A DNA stretch of 39,484 bases, from the NCBI GenBank assembly GCA_943328795.2, contig CALQBK020000025.1, positions 1 through 39,484 on the forward strand, read 5' to 3'. A program made the translations under genes and the position numbers. The stretch comes from Bifidobacterium breve (GTDB taxonomy: Bacteria; Myxococcota_A; UBA796; SXON01). A model generated the notes under the pieces. It saw only the letters and a program-made list of their open reading frames with translations. It was not told the origin of the DNA and did no database searches. The number at the start of each line of letters is the position of its first letter. Positions within the stretch are counted from its first letter, which is position 1. This document shows, piece by piece, positions 7,513 through 16,036 of the stretch.

Positions 7513-9948
7513 TCAGCTGCCGACGAGGACGCGGGAGGACAACCCCGGCACGGTGACGGTGATGCTGTCGCCGCTCGCGTAGAACACGTCCCCGGTGAGC
7601 ACGTCGGTCCAGGTCGTCGCGGTGAGCCCGGCGAACCCGAGCCCGTTGGTCAGCGTGCGCTCGGCGTCGCCCTTGTTGAGCAGCACCAGCACCTCGTCCC
7701 CGCTGGTCTCCTCGTAGCGCGCGTAGGCCCACAGGTCGGCCTCCCCTTGCCACCAGTCCGTGCGTACGCCCTGGGACATCGCCGGGTGTAGGCGCCGGGC
7801 TTGCCCCAACAGCTGGACCTGGGCCAACACGTCGCCCTCGTCTGGCGACACGTCGTCGCCAAACCGCATCATCTGCCGGTTGTCGGGGTCGTTGTAGCCA
7901 GGGAGCCCGATCTCGTCGCCATAGTAGACGAGCGGCAGCCCCTCGTTGGTGAGCAGGAACGTCCAGGCCAACCGGAGCCGATCGTAGGGCTCGGACCAGC
8001 CCGGCGGCGTGTCCGGCGTGCGCAGGTTGCCGTCGTCCCCGCACGAGCTGTCCCCGTACAACGACTCGATCTCGCCGCTCGACATCGCCGTGAAGCGGGC
8101 GACGTCGTGGTTGCCCAGGAACGTGCTCATCGTGAAGCCAGCGAACGCGGAGACCGAGGCCTCGCGCGTGGATTGGAGCGAGCCGTCGCCGTTCGAGAGC
8201 CCGATCTCGTCCCGCCCGAACGCCGCGACGATGGCCCAGTACAGCGCGAAGTCGAACTGGGCGTCGAGCTCGTTCTCCCCGATGTAGCTCGCGATCAGGC
8301 CCGAGTCCCCGGAGTAGGTCTCGCCGACCGTGTAGAAGTCCTCGTCGCCGCCCGCGCTGGGGAACTCGAGCTCGTCGTGGATTCGGCTCGCGAAGTTGTG
8401 GATGACGCTGTGCGGCATGTGCTTCGCGGCGTCCACTCGGTAGCCGTCCAAGTCATACTCGCGCGCCCAGGCCATGGCGTCGTCGACGAACTGCACGAGC
8501 GGGCCGGTCTCGTAGTAGCGAATATCGGGGAGGAAGCTATCGAACCAACACGTCTCGGGGATGTCGTTCCAGTTGTTCGCGTCCCCGCACAGCTGCTCGT
8601 CGGTGAACCAGTCGGGGTGCTCGGTGTAGTACGGGTGATCTTGGTGGACGTGGTTCCCCACCCAGTCGGTGAGCACCCGCATGTTCCGCGCGTGGGCGGC
8701 GTCGATCAGCGCGTGGAGCTGGGCTTCGTCGCCGAAGTGGCCCTCGGTCGCGAACGGGTCGGCGGGCCAGTACCCGTGGTAGCCGGAGTAGGTGGCGTTG
8801 CAGGTGGTGCCGTACGCCCCGGCCGCGTTGTCCTGCGGCGCGGTGAGCCACAGCACCGTGACGCCCATCTCCTGCAGGTAGTCGAGCTTGTCCACGACCC
8901 CGCGCCAGTCGCCGCCCTCGTAGTCGGTGCTGGCGATGCCCGTGCCTTCGCTGCCGTCGAGCGAGGTGTCCCCGTTGTTGAAGCGGTCGACGAACACGTA
9001 GTACATCAGGCCGTTCTGCCAGGTGTCGGCGTCGGTCCAGAACCGCACGTGGACCGGCTCGGGAGTGCGGCCGTCGGTGCTCGTGACCCCGAACTCCAGC
9101 ACGTGGTGGCCTTCGGTGAGCCCGCTGGCGGAGTATTGGAACCCCGCGCCTGTCCACGCGTCCACCGGCGCGCCGTCCAAGGTCGCCCAGGACGATGCGA
9201 TGTCCCCGGTAGCGGACACCTGGACGTCCGCAGAGTTGGCGTCGCGGTCGATGTCCAAGCCGGTGACGGTGAGCTCCGGGAGCGTGCAGTCCTCGACGAC
9301 GAGCATGCTGTTGCAGCTCGCGCCGCCAAGCGGGCACGAAGGGTCCCAGGTGTAGCCCTCGTCGCACTGGACGAACGGGGCGTCGGGATCGCAGGCCCAA
9401 CTCTCGGTGCCCGCGCTGTAGTCGGCTTCGATGACCTTGTAGGGCCACGCGCCCTCGGCGAGCTCCAGGTCCACGGCCCAGGCGCCGCCCCCGAGGTCGG
9501 TCATCGGGGTCGCGGTGGCGTCCCAGTCGTTGAACGTGCCGGCGATGTAGACGGCCTGGGTGCCTTCGCCGCGGGCGGTGTAGGTGACGTGCTGCACGCA
9601 CGAGCCGGTGGCGACCCCCACGGTGACGTCGAGATCGGCCTCGGCGGTGTTGCCGCAGGCGTCGGTCGCCGCGAGGTGCACGCTGCTCTCGCCTTCGAAG
9701 CCGGCCTCCGACAGCAGGGTGAGCGTGCCGTCGGCGTCGACGTCCGCGAGCACCCCGTCGTCCGCTTCGACCTCGAACACGAGGTCGTCCCGGTCGTCGG
9801 TCACGAGGTCGGCGAGCGCGACGGTCTGCCGCACGTCGGGCTCGAGCGCGACGGGGTCGAGGGGGAGCCACTGCGGGGACTCGCGGCCGCAGCACCCCGT
9901 GAGCGCGAGGAGGGCCACGACGAGCGCCGCGTCGGACCTGGACGTCAT
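7513..9948 (-). CDS. Lipoprotein alpha-amylase, GH13
   Basis: This is an alpha-1,4-glucan hydrolase of 811 residues. It has a lipoprotein signal with lipobox LTGC (Cys19), an Ig-like stretch, then an E-set/starch-binding-like domain at about residues 115-215 (VYIAGTFNDWDATATPM). The GH13 barrel starts near 310 (YYVFVDRFNNGD). All four GH13 regions are visible: LTDWVGNHV, GYRVDAAKH with nucleophile Asp506, TVGETY with acid/base Glu543, and LGNHD with Asp615. The domain ends with a beta-sandwich (VLVLLNKGDAERTL). The ATG overlaps the upstream stop (ATGA). As a lipoprotein it is likely outer-membrane bound and works with the LamB porin and the GH15 glucoamylase downstream. Confidence 0.95.
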   Translation of the reverse strand: MTSRSDAALVVALLALTGCCGRESPQWLPLDPVALEPDVRQTVALADLVTDDRDDLVFEVEADDGVLADVDADGTLTLLSEAGFEGESSVHLAATDACGNTAEADLDVTVGVATGSCVQHVTYTARGEGTQAVYIAGTFNDWDATATPMTDLGGGAWAVDLELAEGAWPYKVIEADYSAGTESWACDPDAPFVQCDEGYTWDPSCPLGGASCNSMLVVEDCTLPELTVTGLDIDRDANSADVQVSATGDIASSWATLDGAPVDAWTGAGFQYSASGLTEGHHVLEFGVTSTDGRTPEPVHVRFWTDADTWQNGLMYYVFVDRFNNGDTSLDGSEGTGIASTDYEGGDWRGVVDKLDYLQEMGVTVLWLTAPQDNAAGAYGTTCNATYSGYHGYWPADPFATEGHFGDEAQLHALIDAAHARNMRVLTDWVGNHVHQDHPYYTEHPDWFTDEQLCGDANNWNDIPETCWFDSFLPDIRYYETGPLVQFVDDAMAWAREYDLDGYRVDAAKHMPHSVIHNFASRIHDELEFPSAGGDEDFYTVGETYSGDSGLIASYIGENELDAQFDFALYWAIVAAFGRDEIGLSNGDGSLQSTREASVSAFAGFTMSTFLGNHDVARFTAMSSGEIESLYGDSSCGDDGNLRTPDTPPGWSEPYDRLRLAWTFLLTNEGLPLVYYGDEIGLPGYNDPDNRQMMRFGDDVSPDEGDVLAQVQLLGQARRLHPAMSQGVRTDWWQGEADLWAYARYEETSGDEVLVLLNKGDAERTLTNGLGFAGLTATTWTDVLTGDVFYASGDSITVTVPGLSSRVLVGS

Positions 9949-11222
9949 GCCGACACGCGGAGGCGATCCCAGACCGCCGTGGATGTGTCCACCCCGACGT
10001 GCCGCTCCTGGTCCGCGGCGAGCTCGACGAACCCGGCGAGGAAGTCGACGACCGGGATGTCGAACACGACGTCGTGGCAGCCGATGGGCTCTCCACCGAC
10101 CACGCTGACGACGCGCGCTGGCCCGCGGAGCCGCCCGGCGTCGAGGTCAACGGGGGGAGGACAGTCGAGCAGGAGCAGGTCCCCGAGCTCGGCGTGGATC
10201 ATGTTCCGGGTGCGCGCGCCGGGGCGGATCACGAGGTTGGACGGGTGGAGCGCGCCGTCCCGGACGTGGCCCGTGGGCCCGGCTCGGGTCGCGCGGGCGG
10301 ACTCGGGGCTGTGGTAGCGGGCGCTGACGACGCCCTCGCGGAGGAGCGTGAGCGGCACCGGGGTCACGCCACGGTCGTCGAACGCGACGGTCCACAAGCC
10401 CGAGTGCAGGCCGGCGTCGTCGGTCATGTGCAAGAGCGGCGGGGCGATACGCAACGGGGTGGTGCGCCCCGCGAGCGCGCGGGTGATGAACCCAACGTGG
10501 TCCGCGGCGAACGCGGGCGCGAGCGCGCGGGCGAGCTCGGCCATGCAGCGGGGCTCGATGAGCACGGGGCGATCGGGCGGCGCACCCGTCAGCAGGCGGC
10601 CGAGGGGCTCCGCCCGCCGGCGGAGGTCCGTGCCGAACGGCAAGCTCGCGACGTCCGAGAAGTGGCGTGAGGCGAGGAGCTGCGTGAACGAGCGGCCCGC
10701 GCCCGTCTCCACGGTGCCTTCGAGCAGGAACCGCGTGGTGGTCTCGGTGCACTCCGTCCCGCGGGTGGAGGCCTGGCTGCGGACCGTGCGCTCCTGGCGG
10801 TACACCAAGCTCGCGAGCCGGATGTCCTCCTTGGTCTTGACGAACGCGCGCTCGGCCAGGTCCATGAGCTCCACGCGGTCCGCGGGCTCGATCGCCGGGT
10901 ACCGACGGTCGTTGGTGCCGAGCCCGGCGGCGCGTGCGTCTTGCCGGTCTACGGGCCCGGCGGTTTGCTCGGGCGGCGCGGAGGATGCCGCTGCCAGCGC
11001 GGCATGGCTCGCCTCGGCGGCGGTCGCCCCGACGCCGACGCCCCGCGCGCCCCCCGTTCGCCACGCGCGGACCGTCCACGTGGTGGTGCGCCCCTGGACC
11101 GGGAGCGCGTGCGAGCCCGCTTGCTCGAGCCAGTCCGTCGTGACGAGGAGCACTTCGGCAGCGAGCGCGCCTCCCTTCCTGAGGGCGTCGAGCGCGGCGA
11201 GGAGCTGGGGGCGGTCTTGCAT
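9945..11222 (-). CDS. TldE/PmbA-like protein of the TldD/PmbA family
   Basis: The TldD/TldE (PmbA) pair forms a cytosolic protease that processes modified peptides and clears unfolded peptides. This 425-residue protein has the family plan: an N-terminal domain, the helix PVLIEPRCMAELARAL, the segment DDAGLHSGLWTVAFDDRGVTP, a heading RNMIHAELGDLLLLD, and a C-terminal beta-rich part. The TldD zinc motif HExxxH is not seen, so it resembles the non-catalytic TldE/PmbA subunit. It has diverged, with an Ala-rich stretch near residues 75-95. It is the first gene of the starch block and overlaps the amylase by 4 bp. No TldD partner is in the window. Why it is coupled to starch genes is unclear. Confidence 0.8.
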   Translation of the reverse strand: MQDRPQLLAALDALRKGGALAAEVLLVTTDWLEQAGSHALPVQGRTTTWTVRAWRTGGARGVGVGATAAEASHAALAAASSAPPEQTAGPVDRQDARAAGLGTNDRRYPAIEPADRVELMDLAERAFVKTKEDIRLASLVYRQERTVRSQASTRGTECTETTTRFLLEGTVETGAGRSFTQLLASRHFSDVASLPFGTDLRRRAEPLGRLLTGAPPDRPVLIEPRCMAELARALAPAFAADHVGFITRALAGRTTPLRIAPPLLHMTDDAGLHSGLWTVAFDDRGVTPVPLTLLREGVVSARYHSPESARATRAGPTGHVRDGALHPSNLVIRPGARTRNMIHAELGDLLLLDCPPPVDLDAGRLRGPARVVSVVGGEPIGCHDVVFDIPVVDFLAGFVELAADQERHVGVDTSTAVWDRLRVSA

Positions 11223-11295
11223 GGGGCCAGGCTATCGCGGGCGGACTTCGCTGCGCGGCCAGGGGGATACGGGCGATCTCGCCCGATCTCCACCC
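11223..11295. promoter_or_regulatory. Divergent intergenic region with GGGCGA-TC-TCGCCC palindrome
   Basis: These 73 bp lie between the divergent starts of the TldE-like gene and the SGNH hydrolase and must hold both promoters. A perfect inverted repeat GGGCGATCTCGCCC lies at 11271-11284. It is the clearest candidate operator here. No convincing sigma-70 boxes were seen. Confidence 0.3.
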
Positions 11296-12522
11296 GTGCA
11301 GAAGCCCAGCCGCCGCTTGACCCCCTCCGCGATGCTCGGGCGCGCGGTCTTGGGCCTGGGGGTCGCGCTCGTGCTCTTCGGCGCGGTGGAGGCTGGCCTG
11401 CGGGCGGCGTGGGGTCCGCCCGTGTCGCCGACCACCTACCACGAGCTCTTCCACCGCGATCGTCCGCACTGGGCGGAGCAGGGTGACGGCCTCGTGCGCC
11501 CGGTGTTCCAGGACAAGGACGAGGTCGCGCCGTTCGCCCCAGCGCCCGCGGACGGCGTGCGCCGTGTGTTGGTGTTCGGCGAGTCTTCCGTGCGCGGCGG
11601 CAGCGGGTTGCCGCCCGAGCAGGAGTTCCCCGCGCGGCTGCAGGCGCAGCTGCGGGCTGCGGGCCAGGACGTCGAGGTGATCAACCTCGGGCGCCCCGGC
11701 CTCGACTCGGGGGGCATCCGGGTGCTCGCCTTCGAGGCGGCCGCGTTCCACCCGGACCTCTACGTGGTGTACGCGGGGCACAACGACATCGGCAACGCCT
11801 ACATGTTCGAGCGCTTCCACGACGTCGAGTCGGTCGCGGGGGCCAAGGTGCGGATCCTGCTCGATCACCTCCAACTCTACGCGGCGATGCGCCAGCTGGT
11901 GAAGTCGCCGCTGCTCGGCACGGCCGCCCCGGGCGGCGCCCCGCCTCCGATGAGCGCGGCCCAGCGTATGGTCGCGGCGTCCGGGTTCCAGCAGAACCTC
12001 GCCCGCCTGGTGTTCGAGGCCCAGGAGGCGCACATCCCCGTGGTGCTCGCCACGGTGATCTCGCGGCTGGACGCGTGGACGACGGGCCAGCCGGTTTGCC
12101 CAGGGGCGCTGCCGCCGGGCACCTGGTCGGGCGAAGGGGGGCGTTGGTCGTTGCACGCGCGCCCGGGTGACGACGCGGCGCTGCTGTTGGCCCCGGACGC
12201 CGCGCCGGACTGCCCCGAGGCCTGGTTCCTCCGTGGGCAGGCGCGCTTGCGGGCCGGGGACGAGGGCGGGCTCGCCGACCTGGAGCACGCGCGCGACATC
12301 GACGTGATCCCGCTGCGGGCGAGCACCGCGGTCGAGGACGCGATCCGGGCCGTAGGGGCGGCGACCGGCGCGCCTGTCGTTGACATCGAGTCCCTGGCGC
12401 GGCCCCGCGTACGCGACGGGGGGCGGCTGTTCGTGGACAACCTGCACCTGACCGCCGACGGGCACGCGTTCGTCGCCGATGCGCTGCTCCCCGAGGTCGA
12501 GCGGGCGCTCGCCCGCCCCTAG
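11296..12522 (+). CDS. Membrane-anchored SGNH/GDSL hydrolase
   Basis: This is an SGNH-fold esterase or acyltransferase-like protein of about 408 residues. A basic N-terminus (KPSRR) precedes one hydrophobic segment at residues 14-34, giving a signal anchor. The catalytic blocks are present: the Ser block VFGESSVRGG (Ser97), the Asn block GHNDIGN (Asn163), and DNLHLTADGH (Asp381, His384). A TPR-like piece (FLRGQARLRAGDEGGLADLEHARDID) lies between blocks III and V, as I recall for deltaproteobacterial members. I chose GTG at 11296 because it keeps the basic n-region; ATG at 11332 is the alternative. The substrate is unknown, perhaps acylated polysaccharide or lipid. It is transcribed alone and divergently from the starch block, and is convergent with the next gene, 8 bp away. 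Confidence 0.82.
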   Translation: MQKPSRRLTPSAMLGRAVLGLGVALVLFGAVEAGLRAAWGPPVSPTTYHELFHRDRPHWAEQGDGLVRPVFQDKDEVAPFAPAPADGVRRVLVFGESSVRGGSGLPPEQEFPARLQAQLRAAGQDVEVINLGRPGLDSGGIRVLAFEAAAFHPDLYVVYAGHNDIGNAYMFERFHDVESVAGAKVRILLDHLQLYAAMRQLVKSPLLGTAAPGGAPPPMSAAQRMVAASGFQQNLARLVFEAQEAHIPVVLATVISRLDAWTTGQPVCPGALPPGTWSGEGGRWSLHARPGDDAALLLAPDAAPDCPEAWFLRGQARLRAGDEGGLADLEHARDIDVIPLRASTAVEDAIRAVGAATGAPVVDIESLARPRVRDGGRLFVDNLHLTADGHAFVADALLPEVERALARP

Positions 12523-12530
12523 CGGTGCGC

Positions 12531-13259
12531 CTACGGGCTCGGGGGCGCGGCGGGCGCGACGCCCGGCGCAGCGGGGGGGGCGTCGGTCGGTGCGGCGGGG
12601 TCGTCGGTCGGCGCGGTGGGGTCGTCGGTCGGCGCGGTGGGGTCGTCGGTCGTCGGGGCAGCGGCGGGCGTGGCGGCAGTGGGGTCGGCGAACACGCGTT
12701 CGATGAGCTGGTCGTCGTCGTTGTCGAGGATGCGCTGGTCGGTAGAGCTCTCCAGCTTGTTCACGGCCTCGTGGTCCGTCGGGAACGTGCGCTGGTCGCA
12801 CGGCGGGGGATCGCCCCAGGGCGCGTAGATGATGACCCGCGCGTCCTCGTACACCGGGGGCCCCGCCGCTGCCTCCAGGCTGTGGCGCACCCGCCGCAGT
12901 CGCGTGCGAATCGCGTTGTCCTGCAGCCCCGGGACCCGGCGCGGGGGGTAAAACGCGTCGAGCTGCAGCAGCAGGTAGCGGTAGCCGAGCGTGTAGATGG
13001 CCTCGCGGTCGGCTTCCGTGGACGGGAGGTCCGTCGACTGCAGCCGGCCGAGCGAGAGCACCCGCGCGAGCCAGGTGTTGTTCTTCTCCAGGTCCGTCAG
13101 CTCGGTCGGGGTGAAGACGATGTTGTTCTCCAGCATGCCCCCGAGGATCGGGCGGCCGTGCTCGGTCTGGTAGTACAGGTGCCCCTGGGTCCAGCCGTAC
13201 GGCAGCTCGATGACCGCGCCCGCCGGCCCGGTCGCGAGGCACTTGAAGCCGGCGGGCAC
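12531..13259 (-). CDS. C-terminal part of a membrane glycosyltransferase-like protein, 5' end broken
   Basis: Coding bias continues from the stop at 12531 up to 13382, but the only start codon in frame is GTG at 13259. Between them lies an uninterrupted hydrophobic segment, TQLVAIFGLALTWLVDLA. The frame closes at a TAG at 13383-13385. The soluble part (GAVIELPYGWTQGHLYYQ, then GRPILGGMLENN) resembles, from memory, the periplasmic C-terminus of multi-pass sugar-transferase-like membrane proteins. The N-terminal membrane helices are missing. An ATG at 13470 overlaps the upstream gene's stop as TGATG, and a single +1 shift would join it to this frame. The C-terminal tail is Pro/Thr/Asp repeats. 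It could be a decayed gene, a frameshifted gene or a sequencing error. Confidence 0.6.
   Translation of the reverse strand: MPAGFKCLATGPAGAVIELPYGWTQGHLYYQTEHGRPILGGMLENNIVFTPTELTDLEKNNTWLARVLSLGRLQSTDLPSTEADREAIYTLGYRYLLLQLDAFYPPRRVPGLQDNAIRTRLRRVRHSLEAAAGPPVYEDARVIIYAPWGDPPPCDQRTFPTDHEAVNKLESSTDQRILDNDDDQLIERVFADPTAATPAAAPTTDDPTAPTDDPTAPTDDPAAPTDAPPAAPGVAPAAPPSP
12581..12643 (-). repeat. 21-bp tandem repeat, three copies
   Basis: Three head-to-tail 21-bp units (12581-12601, 12602-12622, 12623-12643) are followed by a partial fourth. The second and third are identical and the first differs at two bases. On the minus strand they encode a seven-residue D-D-P-T-A-P-T repeat in the tail of the membrane protein. 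Copy number is likely to vary between strains. Confidence 0.85.
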
Positions 13260-13469
13260 GGTGGCGTCCCAGGTGCTGAACGGCAGCAGGCGGTTCGTAG
13301 CGAGGTCGACGAGCCACGTGAGCGCGAGCCCGAAGATCGCGACCAGCTGCGTGCGCCGGGACCGGCGACCTAGACGAGTTCGCTACCGACAGCGTGACCG
13401 GCAAGGGCGCTGCAGCGCAGTAGTACTCGTCACAGGGAAGCTGATCGGGTGGGCTCAAACCCGCGCCCA

Positions 13470-14066
13470 TCAGCGCACCAGCAGGTTGTCGTCCCGGTAC
13501 ACGCTCCCGAGCGGCGAGGGGAACATCCAGGGCTCGAACGCGAAGGCCACCTGCATGTCGTACGGCGGGAAGGGGCTCGGGTGGCGCGCGGGCAGGGGGA
13601 GCTGATCCGCCGGGCCGATGTGGTCCGCCCGGCCGTCGTGCGCCGGCTCTGGGGCGACCGGCCGGAGGGGGACGAGCTGGTGGTAGCGGACCGCCGCGAG
13701 GAACAGGCTCACCCCACCGCCGACGCGCAGCCCGCTCCAGGTGCCGATCCGCAGCGTGTACCCGACCTCCGTGTACGTCGCCGGCCCTGCATAGTAGGTC
13801 CAGTTGGTGTACCCGAACTGCCCGTTCGTCATCACCCCGGCGCGCGCGAGGCCGCTGAACGACCACCCGTTGATGTTGTAGCCGACCTCCGCCACCAGCT
13901 TGAACTCGGGCCCGCGGTAGTCGACCGGGGCCTCGCCAAACTGCGCAGACACGGCAAAGCCCATCGGCTTCGGCGCACCCAGCGTGAGCGTGAGCTCCGC
14001 CGAGGTGTACATCTGCTCCCAGGCCAGCGCGGGGTGCGCAGCGAGGATCGCGAGGAGTCCGAGCAT
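13470..14066 (-). CDS. Small outer-membrane beta-barrel protein
   Basis: The 198-residue product starts with a short signal peptide (MLGLLAILAAHPALA), then alternating strands rich in aromatic and glycine residues (TSAELTLTLG, FKLVAEVGYNING, WSFSGLARAGV, TEVGYTLRIG, GLRVGGGVSLFLAAV). It has a Pro-rich loop near residues 140-170 and ends with another strand (MQVAFAFEPWMF). This is the pattern of an eight- to ten-stranded outer-membrane barrel. No specific family was recognised. It lies 11 bp after the beta-propeller cytochrome gene on the same strand and may be its outer-membrane partner. The stop overlaps an ATG as TGATG, which would have started the broken membrane-protein gene downstream. 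Confidence 0.72.
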   Translation of the reverse strand: MLGLLAILAAHPALAWEQMYTSAELTLTLGAPKPMGFAVSAQFGEAPVDYRGPEFKLVAEVGYNINGWSFSGLARAGVMTNGQFGYTNWTYYAGPATYTEVGYTLRIGTWSGLRVGGGVSLFLAAVRYHQLVPLRPVAPEPAHDGRADHIGPADQLPLPARHPSPFPPYDMQVAFAFEPWMFPSPLGSVYRDDNLLVR

Positions 14067-14077
14067 CGGACCCGGTA

Positions 14078-16036
14078 TCAGAGCGAGCGGAGGTACGCTT
14101 CCAGGTCGTCCAAGTCGGAGTCCGACAGCGCGGACGCGTCGCCCATCTGGCCCGCGCGGGCGGTCTCGAGCACCGCCATCAGCGTGGGGGCCGAGCCGTC
14201 GTGCAAGTACGGCGCGGTCGCCGAGATGCCGAGCAGCGTGGGGGTGTTCACGCCGGCGAGCCCGTACAGGTCATGCGACAGGTTGTCGGTGAACAGCGGG
14301 GCGGCATGGCAGGTGCCGCACGCGGTGTCCTCGCGGTTGAACAGCGCCTCGCCGCGGGCGACTGCGGCGGTGTCCAGGCTAGCGGTGGCCGCTTGCGGAG
14401 CACGCAGGGTGCCGACGTAGCCCTGGATGTCCGCGACGTCCTGGTCGGTGATGTTGTCGCCGCCCATGCGCGTCTGGCTCGTCTCCATCGCCTCGTCCGC
14501 GACGCTCGCGACGCCGTTGGTCCACGTGAACGGGGCTGTCGCGTTCACGATGCCGCTCGAGAGGTTCATCGTCTGGCGGGGGCCGTTGCTGAGCGGCCAC
14601 GTGAGGCCGTCGTTCCGCGCGTCGAGGTGGCACGTCGCGCACGAGACGCCCGAGCCCTCCGCGGACATGTGGGTGCTGGTGGCCGAGTAGAACAAGCGGC
14701 GGCCGCGCTCGACGTCGTCCGAGAGCAGGCCCGACTCGATCGCCGTGCCGGCGTCCGCCCGCGTGACCTCCTCCCCGAGGAAGTCGGAGCTGACCTGCTG
14801 CTGCAGCATTTCCTGGACCTGCTTGGGCTGCAGCGCGCCGATCGAGCGGTCGAGGAAGGCGTGGACGTACGGCGTCTTGTCGAGGAACGCGATGCCGCGG
14901 GGGCCGTCGTCCACCGAGCTGAACACCGTGGGCGAGACCCAGAAGCCGCCGTCGGCGGGGAACAAGCTGCCGCCGCCCGAGTCAAAGCAGAACGAGCAGC
15001 TGTTCTGCTCGGAGAACACGGGGTCGGACGAGAGCGCGATGACGGTGTGCGAGCCCTCCATGCTGGTCCAGATGGTGTCGCCATCCGGGGAGAACCGCGC
15101 GCTGACGAGGTAGCTGCGAGCGGTGAAGGTGTCCTCCTCGTCGAGCGGGTTCGGGGCGGCGCCCGCGACGAACACGGGCTTGGCCTCGTCGCCGTCTGCG
15201 ACCCCGGAGCCATCGAGGGGGACGATGACCACGCCGGGGTTCAGCCGGGAGATGCCGAGCCCGACGGAGCCGTAGCCGCCTTCGCTCGCTACGCCGGTGT
15301 CGAAGCCCTCGGTGTCGGGGCTGATGGGCGTCTGGTTGTCGACGAACAGGCAAGGCACGGCGAGCGAGCGCCCGTCGGGGGAGATCGAGAGGTCCCCCGT
15401 GATGCGGCGCGCCAGGTCCAGGTCGGGGTCGTCCCCTGCGCCGCCGAGCCGCGGCAGGTCCACGACCTCGACGCTGCCGGACTCGCCGAGGTTGACGCGC
15501 GAGAGCGTGCCGCCCATCGCGCTGCCGACGAACAAGGCCTTGTCGCTCGGGTGCAGCGCGAGCCACGTCGGGTGGCCCTCGACCGCGAACGTGCGCAGCA
15601 CAGCGAGGGTCTCGCCATCGATCTCGGTGACGGTGTCCGCCATGGAGTTCGCGACGTACACCCGCTTCCCGTTCTCGCTCGCGACGATGCCCATCGGCTC
15701 GGCATCGACGCTGACGCGGTCGACGACGGAGAGCACGCCCCCGTTGTCCTGGAGCACCGCGACGGCGGCTTCGGCGCGCAAGGTGACAAAGATGCGGTCC
15801 TTCGACCGGGCGATCCGGGCGGGCTCAGCCCCGACCGAGACCGTGCCGAGGACGCCCGTGGCCGGCTCGAACCGAGAGACCGTGCCCTCGTCGACGTTCA
15901 CCGCGTACAGCGCCTTGCCGTCCGCCGAGCCGACGATGGTGGAGCTGCCGGTCGCGAACGTGTGGTCGTTGAGGGAACCAGCACAGCCAACCAGCGCTGC
16001 CGAGAGCGCCAGGGTGGCGAGGATGTTGCGGATCAT
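14078..16036 (-). CDS. Beta-propeller / di-haem cytochrome c lipoprotein
   Basis: This is a 652-residue envelope lipoprotein (lipobox LVGC, Cys18). Residues 30-400 are YVTN/PQQ-like propeller repeats (GSADGKALYAVNVDEGTVSRF, VYVANSMADTVTEIDGETL). The C-terminal third is a cytochrome c peroxidase/MauG-like unit with two haem motifs: CATCH at Cys466 and CGTCH at Cys573, with TPTLLGISATAPYLHDGS typical of that family. It probably accepts or passes electrons in the periplasm, with peroxide or a modified protein as possible substrate. The start is ATG with GGAG ten bases upstream. A CSFC motif near residues 345-350 is not a haem site. It heads a three-gene minus-strand group and diverges from the TPR gene across a 157-bp spacer. 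Confidence 0.87.
   Translation of the reverse strand: MIRNILATLALSAALVGCAGSLNDHTFATGSSTIVGSADGKALYAVNVDEGTVSRFEPATGVLGTVSVGAEPARIARSKDRIFVTLRAEAAVAVLQDNGGVLSVVDRVSVDAEPMGIVASENGKRVYVANSMADTVTEIDGETLAVLRTFAVEGHPTWLALHPSDKALFVGSAMGGTLSRVNLGESGSVEVVDLPRLGGAGDDPDLDLARRITGDLSISPDGRSLAVPCLFVDNQTPISPDTEGFDTGVASEGGYGSVGLGISRLNPGVVIVPLDGSGVADGDEAKPVFVAGAAPNPLDEEDTFTARSYLVSARFSPDGDTIWTSMEGSHTVIALSSDPVFSEQNSCSFCFDSGGGSLFPADGGFWVSPTVFSSVDDGPRGIAFLDKTPYVHAFLDRSIGALQPKQVQEMLQQQVSSDFLGEEVTRADAGTAIESGLLSDDVERGRRLFYSATSTHMSAEGSGVSCATCHLDARNDGLTWPLSNGPRQTMNLSSGIVNATAPFTWTNGVASVADEAMETSQTRMGGDNITDQDVADIQGYVGTLRAPQAATASLDTAAVARGEALFNREDTACGTCHAAPLFTDNLSHDLYGLAGVNTPTLLGISATAPYLHDGSAPTLMAVLETARAGQMGDASALSDSDLDDLEAYLRSL

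Noticed and set aside
12581-12643. CRISPR or regulatory iteron array
   Set aside because: The repeats lie inside a coding frame and encode a regular D-D-P-T-A-P-T peptide.
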